This document shows, one piece after another, positions 54,241-63,854 of a stretch of DNA of 64,000 nucleotides. The notes under the pieces were generated by a model, which was given only the letters and a program-made list of their open reading frames with translations, did not search any database and had not been told where the DNA came from. Made by a program: the position numbers and the translations under genes. Position 1 is the first letter of the stretch; each line of letters opens with the position of its first letter. The stretch is from positions 1-64,000 of the forward strand of contig NZGF01000050.1 in NCBI GenBank assembly GCA_002690915.1. Direction: 5' to 3'. Source of the DNA: Crocinitomicaceae bacterium. Its GTDB lineage: Bacteria > Bacteroidota > Bacteroidia > Flavobacteriales_D > Sanyastnellaceae.

Positions 54241-55782
54241 ATGGCACTTAACGCTGCATTTCGTTGGTTCATCAGCAAGCGCATGATGAATATTGAGCAA
54301 GTCCGTTCGCGGCCGGTTGAATTGCAGCGTCATCTTTTCAGCCACCTGCTGTTTGAAGGTGGTAGCACCTCCTTTGGTGCGGAACACGGTTTCGGGAGTG
54401 TACGGACACTGCGGGAATTTCAACGCCAAGTTCCCATCCGAACGTATGATGAATTTAAACCGTACATCCAACGTGCTCAGAAAGGAGAGTTGGGTGTGTT
54501 GTGGCCTGGCGAAACCCGCTGGTTTGCCAAGAGTTCAGGGACGAGTTCCGACCGCAGCAAGTTTTTGCCGGTCACAGAGGCGTCGTTGCTGGGTTGCCAC
54601 TACAAAGGAGGCAAGGACCTCTTGGCTCTTTTTTGCGATCAACGGCCCCAGGCGGAGTTGTACGATGGTAAGCATCTTATCCTTGGGGGGTCTTCGGCCC
54701 TACAAGAAAGCCATTCTGGTGGCTTCACCGGCGACCTCAGTGCGATCATCGTTCGAAATCTGCCGTTCTGGGTAGAGGCCCGCCGCACACCGAGCCGTGA
54801 CATCGCGCTCATGGAGAATTGGGAAGAGAAGGTGGATGCACTTGCGCATGCTACCCTTAACGAGGATGTTCGAATTCTTGCGGGCATCCCGAGCTGGATG
54901 CTTGTGGTGGCAAAGCGGGTGTTGGAGATGTCTCAGGCTGAGGCCCTGGGCGAGGTCTGGCCAAATTTGCAATTGTACATGCACGGAGGGGTGAGCTTTG
55001 AACCTTATCGAGCGGAATTTGATGCCTTGATTGGTGAGACGCGCCTGCCGTTTGATTGCCTCGAAACCTATAATGCTTCGGAAGGCTTCTTCGGATTGCA
55101 GGATCGATTGGACGGTGACGACATGCTGATGATGTTGGATTATGGCATTTTCTTTGAATTTGTCCCGATGTCCGAGTGGGATACCGAGCATCCACGAGCA
55201 TTGGAATTGCGTGAATTGGAAGTGGGCGAGGAGTATGCCCTTGTCATTTCGACCAATGCGGGTCTCTGGCGGTATGCATTGGGTGATGTGGTACGCATAA
55301 CGGAGGTCCACCCTTTTCGCATGCGCGTGGTCGGACGCACCACGTCCTATTTAAACGCGTTTGGTGAGGAGGTGATGGTCGATCAGGTAGAACGCGCCAT
55401 TGCAGAGGCGAGCATGTTGGCCGCTGCGCACGTTCGCGATTATACCGTGGCCCCTGTGTTCATGAACTTGGAGCAAACCGGGGCGCACGAATGGTGCATT
55501 GAATTCAGCAAGCCTCCCGCAGGGGGGATGCCGTTGTTTATGGAATGCTTGGATGCTTCACTGCGTCGTCAGAATTCCGATTATGATGCCAAACGAACGG
55601 CAGAGTTGGCTTTGAGGTTCCCCATTGGACACAGTGTGGCGACAGGGACGTTTGATGGTTGGTTGCTGGCCAAAGGAAAACTGGGTGGACAGCACAAGGT
55701 GCCGCGATTGGCGAGCGACCGCTCTATCGTGGATGCGCTGCTCGACATGCAGTTGGAAACTGATCGGCGCGAATTGGCCTAA
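54241..55782 (+). CDS. GH3 (auxin-responsive promoter) family adenylate-forming protein
   Basis: FGAEHGFGSVRTLREFQRQVPIRTYDEFKPYIQRAQKGELGVLWPGETRWFAKSSGTSSDRSKFLPVTEASL...TYNASEGFFGLQDR...RYALGDVVRITEVHPFRMRVVGRTTSYLNAFGEEVMVDQVERAI. Confidence 0.9.
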   Translation: MALNAAFRWFISKRMMNIEQVRSRPVELQRHLFSHLLFEGGSTSFGAEHGFGSVRTLREFQRQVPIRTYDEFKPYIQRAQKGELGVLWPGETRWFAKSSGTSSDRSKFLPVTEASLLGCHYKGGKDLLALFCDQRPQAELYDGKHLILGGSSALQESHSGGFTGDLSAIIVRNLPFWVEARRTPSRDIALMENWEEKVDALAHATLNEDVRILAGIPSWMLVVAKRVLEMSQAEALGEVWPNLQLYMHGGVSFEPYRAEFDALIGETRLPFDCLETYNASEGFFGLQDRLDGDDMLMMLDYGIFFEFVPMSEWDTEHPRALELRELEVGEEYALVISTNAGLWRYALGDVVRITEVHPFRMRVVGRTTSYLNAFGEEVMVDQVERAIAEASMLAAAHVRDYTVAPVFMNLEQTGAHEWCIEFSKPPAGGMPLFMECLDASLRRQNSDYDAKRTAELALRFPIGHSVATGTFDGWLLAKGKLGGQHKVPRLASDRSIVDALLDMQLETDRRELA

Positions 55783-55879
55783 CAATTCACCGTTGATTCC
55801 GTGTGAGGGACCTGTTGAAAACCCGGTTTTCGTTCCGATGTAAATGGGCCTATTTTGCACCTTCAACGAAGCCAAAATT

Positions 55880-56497
55880 ATGCACATTGCCATCGCCGGA
55901 AACATCGGGTCGGGTAAGACCACGCTGACCACGCTCCTCGCAAAACACTACCGCTACGAGCCACATTTTGAGCAAGTGGATGACAACCCGTACTTGAATG
56001 ATTTCTACAAGGACATGCAACGCTGGTCGTTCAACTTGCAGGTATTTTTCTTGCGGTCACGGTTTGCCCAATTGGCCGAATTGCAGGAAAGCGGAAAGAA
56101 GGTTATCCAGGACCGAACCATTTACGAGGACGCACACATTTTCGCCCCGAATTTACACGCGATGGGGCTGATGAGCTCGCGCGATTTTCAGAATTACCTC
56201 GACCTGTTTCAGCTGATGGAGCGGTTCATCTCCCCACCTGACTTGATGATTTACCTGCGTGCATCGGTGCCGAAGCTTGTAGAGAACATCCAAAAGCGCG
56301 GACGGGATTACGAGGAGGCCATTCGGTTGGACTACCTCAATCGCCTCAATGAACGCTACGAAGCGTGGATTAGCACGTACAGTGCCGGTAAGTTGCTTGT
56401 CATCGATGTGGACAACAACCGCTTCCACGAAAACAAGGAGGACCTCGGTGCGGTTATCGAGGGTGTTGATGCTGAATTGCACGGCCTGTTTGTCTGA
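55880..56497 (+). CDS. Deoxynucleoside kinase
   Basis: MHIAIAGNIGSGKTTLTTLLAKHY (P-loop), VIQDRTIYEDAHIFAPNLHAMGLMSSRDFQNYLDLFQLM, LMIYLRASVPKLVENIQKRGRDYE. Confidence 0.92.
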   Translation: MHIAIAGNIGSGKTTLTTLLAKHYRYEPHFEQVDDNPYLNDFYKDMQRWSFNLQVFFLRSRFAQLAELQESGKKVIQDRTIYEDAHIFAPNLHAMGLMSSRDFQNYLDLFQLMERFISPPDLMIYLRASVPKLVENIQKRGRDYEEAIRLDYLNRLNERYEAWISTYSAGKLLVIDVDNNRFHENKEDLGAVIEGVDAELHGLFV

Positions 56498-56547
56498 CCC
56501 AAGTCAACTCTCCCTCATTGCATATGAATGGGGCTGCATAGGGCATG

Positions 56548-56579
56548 AAAAAAGGGACTCCAACTGGAGTCCCTTTTTT
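56548..56579. terminator. Bidirectional intrinsic terminator between deoxynucleoside kinase (+) and hppA (-)
   Basis: aaaaaagggactcc-aact-ggagtccctttttt: perfect stem flanked by A-run and T-run. Confidence 0.9.
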
Positions 56580-56597
56580 CATTCGTTGAATGGATGG

Positions 56598-58877
56598 TTA
56601 GTGTGCTGAACCTTCCGCGTCGATTTCAACGACATATGCGGTTGGATTCACTTCCATTTCCGACTGAGCTTCGATAGCCTCAGCGCGGCTGCTGTCGGCC
56701 TCGCTGCCGTGATCACCAAGAATGGGGGCAATCACGAGACCAATGAGGCACGTCAATTTTATCAATATGTTCATAGAAGGTCCGCTTGTATCCTTAAATG
56801 GATCACCTACCGTATCCCCAGTAACAGCTGCTTTGTGGGCGTCAGAACCTTTGAAGGTCATTTTGCCGTCGATTTCAACGCCTGCCTCGAATGACTTTTT
56901 GGCATTATCCCATGCGCCGCCTGCGTTGTTCTGGAAGATGGCCCACAGCACACCCGAAACGGTCACGCCAGCCATATAGCCTCCCAGCGTCTCGGCTGCC
57001 CATGCGTTGGGCATTCCTAACAAGAGCGGAAGTAAGCCAATCACCAAGGGGAAGATGATGGTCATCGCGCCAGGAAGCATCATCTCACGCAACGCTGCCT
57101 GCGTAGAGATATCTACACATTTTCCGTATTCTGGAGTGCCAGTACCTTCCATGATTCCTGGAATTTCTTTGAACTGACGTCGGACTTCTTTGACCATTTC
57201 CATAGCCGCCTTGCCGACACTGTTCATCGCCAACGCAGAGAACACAACGGGAACCATACCGCCGATGAAAAGGGCGGCAAGCACGTTCGCTTTGAAGATG
57301 TTGATGCCATCAATCCCAGTGAATTCGACATAAGCAGCGAACAAGGCGAGGGCGGTGAGTGCAGCCGAAGCGATTGCAAAGCCTTTACCGATGGCTGCTG
57401 TTGTGTTACCTACAGAATCTAAAATGTCAGTCCGCTCACGCACTTCATCAGGGAGTTCACTCATCTCAGCGATCCCGCCTGCATTGTCTGCAATCGGTCC
57501 GAAGGCGTCAATGGCAAGTTGCATTGCGGTTGTCGCCATCATGGCAGAAGCAGCGATAGCTACACCGTAGAAGCCAGCGAAAGCGTAAGCAGTGTAGATG
57601 GCTGTTGCAAATAGGAGAATGGGGCCAAACGTTGAGATCATGCCGGTAGCAAGACCAGCGATAATGTTTGTAGCCGCTCCGGTCGAAGACTTCTGGACGA
57701 TATCCAGGACTGGCTTCTTGCCCAAGCCTGTGAAGTGTTCGGTCATGTAGCTGATGACACCTCCAACGATAAGTCCAACAATGACGGCACAGAAAACGTC
57801 CATTGGTGTAAAGACGATGGCGTCTGCACCTCCAATTTCACTCATTTGCATCGTCGCAGGAAGCATCCAGGTGATGAGTGCGTAGGAAGCGACTGCCGTC
57901 ATCAGAATGGACCCCCAGTTACCACGATTAAGTGCGGACTGAACATCGCTCTCTTTGGCACCTTCTTTGACACGAATCATCATGCCTCCAAGAATGGAGA
58001 AGATGATGCCCAAAGCAGCAATAATTAATGGAAGCAAAATTGTCGACTGACCACCAAAGTTGTCGTCCAAGCCTCCGGTACCACGAATGACGGCATTACC
58101 CAATACCATCGCAGCGAGTACGGTGGCTACATACGAACCAAACAAGTCCGCTCCCATACCGGCCACGTCACCTACGTTGTCACCTACGTTGTCTGCAATG
58201 GTAGCAGGATTACGGGGATCATCCTCCGGAATGCCGGCTTCAACCTTACCCACCAAATCCGCACCAACATCGGCTGCTTTGGTGTAAATACCGCCGCCAA
58301 CACGAGCGAACAAGGCAATGGATTCCGCTCCGAGCGAGAAACCGGCCAGGGCCTCAAGCACAACGGTCATTTGGTCAACACTCGAAGTGGTTTCGGGCGC
58401 CAAATTCATTCCCAGTAACAAAATGAAGAGCACACTCAATCCGAACACTGCTAGCCCCGCAACACCGAGACCCATGACCATTCCTCCCGTGAAGGAGACT
58501 TTCAATCCTTGGGCAAGCGATGTACGAGCCGCTTGTGTCGTGCGAACATTCGCTTGGGTTGCAATGCGCATGCCTACATTTCCAGCAAACGCAGAAAAGA
58601 CCGCGCCAATGACGAACGCAACAACGATGAACCAATGCGTAGTTGGCACAATGGTCGATACGAATCCGAGCAAGGCACCCGCGATGACCACAAAAATTGC
58701 GAGTATCCGGTACTCAGCGTGTAAGAAGGCCAATGCACCTTCGTGAATGTGGTTGGCAATTTCAGCCATTCGGGCTTCACCGGCATCTTGCTTGCGAACC
58801 CAAGCAGCCTGCACGGCCATGACGAGCAATCCCAAGATGGCGATTGCCGGTACTGAATAAAGCAGCATTTGATCCAT
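56598..58877 (-). CDS. hppA: Membrane-bound ion-translocating pyrophosphatase (K+-dependent subfamily by motif)
   Basis: GGGIYTKAADVGADLVGKVEAGIPEDDPRNPATIADNVGDNVGDVAGMGADLFGSY; GNTTAAIGKGFAIASAALTALALF; DTVGDPFKDTSGPSMNILIKL. Confidence 0.95.
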   Translation of the reverse strand: MDQMLLYSVPAIAILGLLVMAVQAAWVRKQDAGEARMAEIANHIHEGALAFLHAEYRILAIFVVIAGALLGFVSTIVPTTHWFIVVAFVIGAVFSAFAGNVGMRIATQANVRTTQAARTSLAQGLKVSFTGGMVMGLGVAGLAVFGLSVLFILLLGMNLAPETTSSVDQMTVVLEALAGFSLGAESIALFARVGGGIYTKAADVGADLVGKVEAGIPEDDPRNPATIADNVGDNVGDVAGMGADLFGSYVATVLAAMVLGNAVIRGTGGLDDNFGGQSTILLPLIIAALGIIFSILGGMMIRVKEGAKESDVQSALNRGNWGSILMTAVASYALITWMLPATMQMSEIGGADAIVFTPMDVFCAVIVGLIVGGVISYMTEHFTGLGKKPVLDIVQKSSTGAATNIIAGLATGMISTFGPILLFATAIYTAYAFAGFYGVAIAASAMMATTAMQLAIDAFGPIADNAGGIAEMSELPDEVRERTDILDSVGNTTAAIGKGFAIASAALTALALFAAYVEFTGIDGINIFKANVLAALFIGGMVPVVFSALAMNSVGKAAMEMVKEVRRQFKEIPGIMEGTGTPEYGKCVDISTQAALREMMLPGAMTIIFPLVIGLLPLLLGMPNAWAAETLGGYMAGVTVSGVLWAIFQNNAGGAWDNAKKSFEAGVEIDGKMTFKGSDAHKAAVTGDTVGDPFKDTSGPSMNILIKLTCLIGLVIAPILGDHGSEADSSRAEAIEAQSEMEVNPTAYVVEIDAEGSAH

Positions 58878-58930
58878 AGTTCTTTGTGTATGCGCGTATT
58901 CGCGCTGTTATTTCGGGTTAATTTATCGGC

Positions 58931-59911
58931 TTACGCGACGTAAGCTACGCCTTTTACGGCCTCTATGATGTCCTTAACTTGAGGAAGGGCCTCATCAATG
59001 AGAGGAGGTGAGAATGCAAAAGGGGTGTCGGATTGACATAACCGCAAGACGGGTGCGTCGAGGTAATCGAACGCGTTCCGCTGCACTCGGTAAGCAACCT
59101 CTGAACTGATGCTTGCAACCGGAAAGCTTTCTTCAACAATCACCAATCGATTGGTCTTTTTGATGCTCTCGATTACCGTATCTAGATCAAGGGGACGGAT
59201 GGTCACCAAGTCTATGATTTCCACTTCGATACCTTCTTTGGCTAATTCGTCCGCGGCAGCGTGCACCGTCTTCAGGATTTTCCCGAAAGAGACGATGGTG
59301 ACTGCATCGCCTTTGCGGCGGATGTTCGCTTTTCCGATGGGTACAAGGAATTCCCCTTCAGGGATTAGCCCTTTGTCGCCGTACATCTTCTCGCTCTCCA
59401 TGACAAGGACCGGATCGTCATCGCGAATGGCGGACTTCAGCAAGCCTTTCGCTTCAAAGGGAGTGAACGGAGTAACCACTTTCAACCCCGGGATGGAGGC
59501 ATACATGGATTCGAACGATTGACTGTGGGTGGCAGCTAACTGGCCTGCGGTGCCGTTTGGCCCACGGAAAACAATCGGAACGTTGTATTGTCCACCGCTC
59601 ATCTGCAGCATTTTGGCTGCGTGGTTGATGATCTGGTCTGCGGCCAAAACCGCGAAGTTCCACGTCATGAACTCGACGATGGGGCGTAGGCCGTTCATGG
59701 CAGCTCCAACAGCGATGCTGGTAAAGCCAAGCTCTGCTATGGGCGTGTCAATGACGCGTTCTGGTCCGAACTCATCAAGCATACCCTTGGATGCTTTGTA
59801 CGCACCGTTGTATTCAGCTACTTCTTCCCCCATCAAAAAGACGTTCTTATCCCTTCGCATTTCCTCGCTCATGGCTTCTGCCACGGCTTCTCTGAATTGT
59901 ACCTCGCGCAT
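58931..59911 (-). CDS. pdhB: Pyruvate dehydrogenase E1 component subunit beta
   Basis: MREVQFREAVAEAMSEEMRRDKNVFLMGEEVAEYNGAYKASKGMLDEFGPERVIDTPIAELGFTSIAVGAAMNGLRPIVEFMTWNFAVLAADQIINHAAKM. Confidence 0.92.
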   Translation of the reverse strand: MREVQFREAVAEAMSEEMRRDKNVFLMGEEVAEYNGAYKASKGMLDEFGPERVIDTPIAELGFTSIAVGAAMNGLRPIVEFMTWNFAVLAADQIINHAAKMLQMSGGQYNVPIVFRGPNGTAGQLAATHSQSFESMYASIPGLKVVTPFTPFEAKGLLKSAIRDDDPVLVMESEKMYGDKGLIPEGEFLVPIGKANIRRKGDAVTIVSFGKILKTVHAAADELAKEGIEVEIIDLVTIRPLDLDTVIESIKKTNRLVIVEESFPVASISSEVAYRVQRNAFDYLDAPVLRLCQSDTPFAFSPPLIDEALPQVKDIIEAVKGVAYVA

Positions 59912-59933
59912 GCGTCTATCTTGAATTGGTCGG

Positions 59934-59964
59934 CAAAGATAAGCCAACAAATAAAGGAATGAAA
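59934..59964 (-). promoter_or_regulatory. Bacteroidota-type promoter for pdhB (TTTC-~N19-TATCTTTG)
   Basis: Minus strand TATCTTTG (plus CAAAGATA at 59934-59941) matches TAnnTTTG; -33-like TTTC at 59961-59964. Confidence 0.45.
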
Positions 59965-60038
59965 CCTTCGCTTGCAGCAGTAAAAAAAAACGGATGCACG
60001 CACGGGGAAAAGCTATCGATATTTGGTCGGCAACTTCC

Positions 60039-60046
60039 TACCTTTG
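60039..60046 (+). promoter_or_regulatory. TAnnTTTG -7-like element upstream of etfB
   Basis: TACCTTTG at 60039-60046, only 4 nt before the ATG at 60051; no good -33 at consensus spacing. Confidence 0.35.
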
Positions 60047-60050
60047 AGTC

Positions 60051-60788
60051 ATGAAATTACTTGTTTGCATCAGTCAAGCGCCCGATACGACAAGTCGCAT
60101 CGCGTTTACCAACGATGACCGTGAATTCGACTCCAACGGGGTGCAATATATCGTCAACCCATACGATGAATGGTATGCTTTGGTGCGCGCCATTGAATTG
60201 AAGGAACAGCAGGGTGGCTCCGTCACTACCATCACAGTTGGTGGCGCTCAATGCGATCCCACCATCAGGAAGTCCTTGGCCATTGGGGCCGATGATGCAG
60301 TGCGCATCGATAGCGAGCCAACGGATGCCATGCAGGTAGCCCGCCTGATTGCAGAATACGCCGACGGAAAAGGCTACGATATTATTTTTTGTGGCAAAGA
60401 GACCATCGATCACAATGGCGCAGTCGTTCCTGCCATGTTGGCTGAAATGCTGGACTGTGGATTTGTTGCCAATGCAACCCAATTGGACGTAAATGGCGCT
60501 GAGGCGACGGTTGCACGCGAAGCGGCCGGAGGCGAGGAGAAAGTCACCGTGACGCTTCCGCTGGTCTTGAGCGCAGCCAAAGGGATGGCCGAGCAGCGCA
60601 TTCCCAACATGCGCGGCATCATGTCCGCACGAACCAAGCCGCTTGCGGTCGAATCCGCCAGCGCGGAGGGAGGTTCGCGCATCGAACGTTTCGCCCTTCC
60701 TCCGGAAAAGGGAGCTTGTAAAATCATTGATGCGGAAAACGCAGCCGAACTCATTCGTTTGCTTCGTGAAGAAGCCAAAGTCATCTAA
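60051..60788 (+). CDS. etfB: Electron transfer flavoprotein subunit beta
   Basis: MKLLVCISQAPDTTSRIAFTNDDREFDSNGVQYIVNPYDEWYALVRAIELKEQ...VAREAAGGEEKVTVTLPLVLSAAKGMAEQRIPNMRGIMSARTKPL. Confidence 0.93.
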   Translation: MKLLVCISQAPDTTSRIAFTNDDREFDSNGVQYIVNPYDEWYALVRAIELKEQQGGSVTTITVGGAQCDPTIRKSLAIGADDAVRIDSEPTDAMQVARLIAEYADGKGYDIIFCGKETIDHNGAVVPAMLAEMLDCGFVANATQLDVNGAEATVAREAAGGEEKVTVTLPLVLSAAKGMAEQRIPNMRGIMSARTKPLAVESASAEGGSRIERFALPPEKGACKIIDAENAAELIRLLREEAKVI

Positions 60789-60791
60789 GCC

Positions 60792-61736
60792 ATGTCAGTT
60801 TTAGCTATCATCAACACTCAAAACGGATTCGCCACCAAGAGCGGACTGGAATCAGCGAGTTACGCCGCAGGCCTTGCAGCACAAATTGGAACAGATGCAG
60901 TTAGCATTGTCGCAGGACCGTTGAGCGGTACGGAGGCCATTGGTGCCGCAGGCATTGCCCGAATCTTACACCACGAAGCCGCAGTTCAGGACAGCGGTCA
61001 ATGGGCCAAGCTTGCGTCTGCTGCAGCAGATTCTGCAGGAGCAACACATGTTGTTTGCGGTCATGATCACTTCGGTCGAGCTGTGGCGCCTCGGGTCGCT
61101 GTTCGCTTGAATGCTGGACTCGTCGCCGGGGTAACCCAATTGCCTGAAGGCAGTACTGTGCGCAAAAATGTATTCTCCGGTAAGGCCATGGCTGACGTAG
61201 TTGTTACTACAGAAAAAGCCGTTTATACAGTTACTCCCAACGCTTTCGGAATAGCAACGGACGAATCGAAAGCTACCGTTGAAGCCTTCAGCGCCGATAT
61301 CGGTGCGGCGCGTGAGACGGTTGCCGCCTTTGAACCTGCGAGTGGGGACGGACAAGTCCCACTCCCAGAAGCGGAGCTGGTTGTCAGTGCAGGACGCGGA
61401 CTGAAAGGACCAGAGAATTGGGGCATTGTTGAAGAACTAGCAACGGCACTTCGCGCCACCACAGCATGTTCCCGCCCGGTATCCGACATCGGATGGCGTC
61501 CTCACCACGAGCACGTTGGACAGACCGGTATCACCATTCGACCTAACCTCTACATCGCTGCAGGTATTTCCGGGGCTATCCAGCACCTCGCTGGAGTCAA
61601 TCAATCCAAGACGATTGTTGTCATCAATACGGATCCAGAAGCCCCGTTCTTCAAGGCCGCAGATTATGGTATTGTCGGCGATGCGTTCGAAGTGTTGCCT
61701 AAGCTCACAGCTGCGGTGCATGCGCTTGATAGCTGA
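60792..61736 (+). CDS. etfA: Electron transfer flavoprotein subunit alpha
   Basis: ELVVSAGRGLKGPENWGIVEELATALRATTACSRPVSDIGWRPHHEHVGQTGITIRPNLYIAAGISGAIQHLAGVNQSKTIVVINTDPEAPFFKAADYGIVGD. Confidence 0.95.
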   Translation: MSVLAIINTQNGFATKSGLESASYAAGLAAQIGTDAVSIVAGPLSGTEAIGAAGIARILHHEAAVQDSGQWAKLASAAADSAGATHVVCGHDHFGRAVAPRVAVRLNAGLVAGVTQLPEGSTVRKNVFSGKAMADVVVTTEKAVYTVTPNAFGIATDESKATVEAFSADIGAARETVAAFEPASGDGQVPLPEAELVVSAGRGLKGPENWGIVEELATALRATTACSRPVSDIGWRPHHEHVGQTGITIRPNLYIAAGISGAIQHLAGVNQSKTIVVINTDPEAPFFKAADYGIVGDAFEVLPKLTAAVHALDS

Positions 61737-61775
61737 AGCTTATTCCGTGCCTACCTTTGTCGTAATTCCTATGGG

Positions 61776-62375
61776 ATGAAAAAGGTAGAAGTCGAAGTGT
61801 CGGATATTGCCCTGAGCGGTTCCTCATCGGGAGCATACGCTATGGTCTTAAGTGAGGTGGAAGGTAACCGCAAATTACCCATCGTAATTGGCGGTGCGGA
61901 AGCCCAGGCCATTGCCATCGAGATTGAGAAAATGAAGGCCTCTCGCCCTTTAACGCATGATTTGTTAAAGTCGGCGTTCGAATCTTTTGGAATTCGCGTT
62001 CTGGAGGTCGTCATCTACAACATGGTCGAAGGAATCTTTTACGCCAAAATGCTGTGCGTCTCGGAAGAAAAAACAGAAGAAATTGACTGCCGTCCGAGCG
62101 ATGCTGTTGCCATTGCGTACCGCTTTAGATGTCCGATTTATTGTGCGGAGTCAGTCATGAAAATGGCCGGGATAGGACCAGAGGAAATGGAACGGGTTGA
62201 GCGAGCGGAAGCTGCTGCAGAGGCCGCTGTAGATGACGCTGAAGATGCCCCGGACAAAGAAAGGAGTATTAGGGATTTGAAGAAAGAGTTAACGCAAGCC
62301 ATTGCCCGTGAGGACTATGAACTCGCCAGTCGCTTACGGGATGAAATTGATTCTCGAGAGAAATCCAATCCATAG
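61776..62375 (+). CDS. Bifunctional nuclease family protein (DUF151) with C-terminal UVR-like motif
   Basis: VEVSDIALSGSSSGAYAMVLSEVEGNRKLPIVIGGAEAQAIAIEIEKMKASRPLTHDLLKSAFESFGI...IDCRPSDAVAIAYRFRCPIY; LKKELTQAIAREDYELASRLRDEIDS. Confidence 0.92.
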   Translation: MKKVEVEVSDIALSGSSSGAYAMVLSEVEGNRKLPIVIGGAEAQAIAIEIEKMKASRPLTHDLLKSAFESFGIRVLEVVIYNMVEGIFYAKMLCVSEEKTEEIDCRPSDAVAIAYRFRCPIYCAESVMKMAGIGPEEMERVERAEAAAEAAVDDAEDAPDKERSIRDLKKELTQAIAREDYELASRLRDEIDSREKSNP

Positions 62376-62387
62376 AACCATACCACC

Positions 62388-62885
62388 ATGTCAAGACCTG
62401 TAGTAAGCATCATCATGGGGTCCGCCAGTGACCTCTCCGTCATGGAAAAAGCGGGTGAAGTTTTGAAGGAATTGAACGTGCCATTCGAGATGACGGTGGT
62501 TTCTGCGCATCGGACGCCCGAGCGAATGGTGTCCCACGCTGCTGAGGCAGCAGGCCGCGGCATCAAGGTGATTGTTGCTGGCGCTGGAGGTGCTGCTCAT
62601 TTACCCGGTATGACCGCGTCTTTGACCGCACTTCCCGTCATTGGTGTCCCCATCCACAGCAGCAACTCAATCGATGGCTGGGATTCGGTTCTGAGCATTC
62701 TCCAGATGCCCTCTGGAGTTCCAGTTGCAACGGTTGCTTTAGATGGAGGCTACAATGCGGGCATCCTTGCTGCACAAATCGCAGCTACCAGCGACAAAAA
62801 CTTGGCTGCACGCCTGGTAGTTTTCAAGGAGGAGCTGAAAAATAAGGTCTTGAATTCCATCGACACCGTGGAAAAAAGATTTTGA
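62388..62885 (+). CDS. purE: N5-carboxyaminoimidazole ribonucleotide mutase
   Basis: [83 protein letters not shown]. Confidence 0.96.
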   Translation: MSRPVVSIIMGSASDLSVMEKAGEVLKELNVPFEMTVVSAHRTPERMVSHAAEAAGRGIKVIVAGAGGAAHLPGMTASLTALPVIGVPIHSSNSIDGWDSVLSILQMPSGVPVATVALDGGYNAGILAAQIAATSDKNLAARLVVFKEELKNKVLNSIDTVEKRF

Positions 62886-62886
62886 G

Positions 62887-63798
62887 ATGGTGGAATACGT
62901 CTACGCCTCGTTTAATCCTGCGGACTTAGAGGGAAGAAATCTGCATGGGAAACTGCTCGGGGGCATCGCTCCACGCCCCATCGCATTTGCCAGCACGGTG
63001 GACAAAGAAGGCCAAGACAACCTTGCTCCGTTCAGTTACTTCAATGTTTTCTCAGCCAATCCACCGGTGGTCATCTTCAGCCCAGCCCGTCGGATGAAGG
63101 ACAATACAACCAAGCATACCTTGGAGAACGTTCTTTCGGTTCCCGAAGTGGTTATAAATTTGGTGGACTACAACATGGTACACGCCTGTTCATTGGCCAG
63201 TGCTGATTTTGAGCGCGGTGTTAGTGAGTTTGAAAAAGCCGGTCTCAGCGCATTACCCTCAGATACGGTGCAGCCGAAACGCGTTGCGGAAAGTCCCTTG
63301 GCATTGGAATGCAGGGTTCTTCGTGTGGACTCACTCGGAGATGAGGGAGGTGCAGGGCAATTGGTCGTCTGCGAAATTCAACGCATGCACTTTCGGTCGG
63401 ATGTGTTAAACGAAGCAGGCCAGCCTGTTCCTGACTTGCTCGACCTCGTGGGACGGTGCGGAGGCAATGCATACGTTCGAGCGTCCGGTGATGCCTTGTT
63501 TGAGGTGCCGAAACCCCTTATTGCTCCCGGCATCGGTGTAGACTCCCTCCCGCAAGAGGTTAGGGAAAGCAAGGTTTTGACGGGGAACGATTTGGCACAG
63601 CTTGGCGCCTTGCTCCAAATACCGAACGAGACGGATGTAAACGACTTTAAGCTGATGGAATTATCCGAGCTCTTCATTGAACATGAGAGCGACGGGAAGG
63701 CGTTGGAACATGCCGTTCATTCGTTTGCTGCGCAGTGTATCGCCGATGGAAATGCGCAGGATGCGCTGAAGGCTGTGATGGCATTTAATCTGGGTTGA
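62887..63798 (+). CDS. Flavin reductase family protein
   Basis: LHGKLLGGIAPRPIAFASTVDKEGQDNLAPFSYFNVFSANPPVVIFSPARRMKDNTTKHTLENVLSVPEVVINLVDYNM. Confidence 0.9.
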   Translation: MVEYVYASFNPADLEGRNLHGKLLGGIAPRPIAFASTVDKEGQDNLAPFSYFNVFSANPPVVIFSPARRMKDNTTKHTLENVLSVPEVVINLVDYNMVHACSLASADFERGVSEFEKAGLSALPSDTVQPKRVAESPLALECRVLRVDSLGDEGGAGQLVVCEIQRMHFRSDVLNEAGQPVPDLLDLVGRCGGNAYVRASGDALFEVPKPLIAPGIGVDSLPQEVRESKVLTGNDLAQLGALLQIPNETDVNDFKLMELSELFIEHESDGKALEHAVHSFAAQCIADGNAQDALKAVMAFNLG

Positions 63799-63854
63799 TA
63801 AAAAAGGCGGAAGCCTTGCCACGGTTTTCAAATCGGCGTGAATACCTTCGCACT

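Noticed and set aside
63804-63817. AAGGC-GGAA-GCCTT hairpin after the flavin reductase gene
   Set aside because: Only a 5-bp stem with the A-run upstream and no T-run in the + direction; would work only on the minus strand, where no gene ends.
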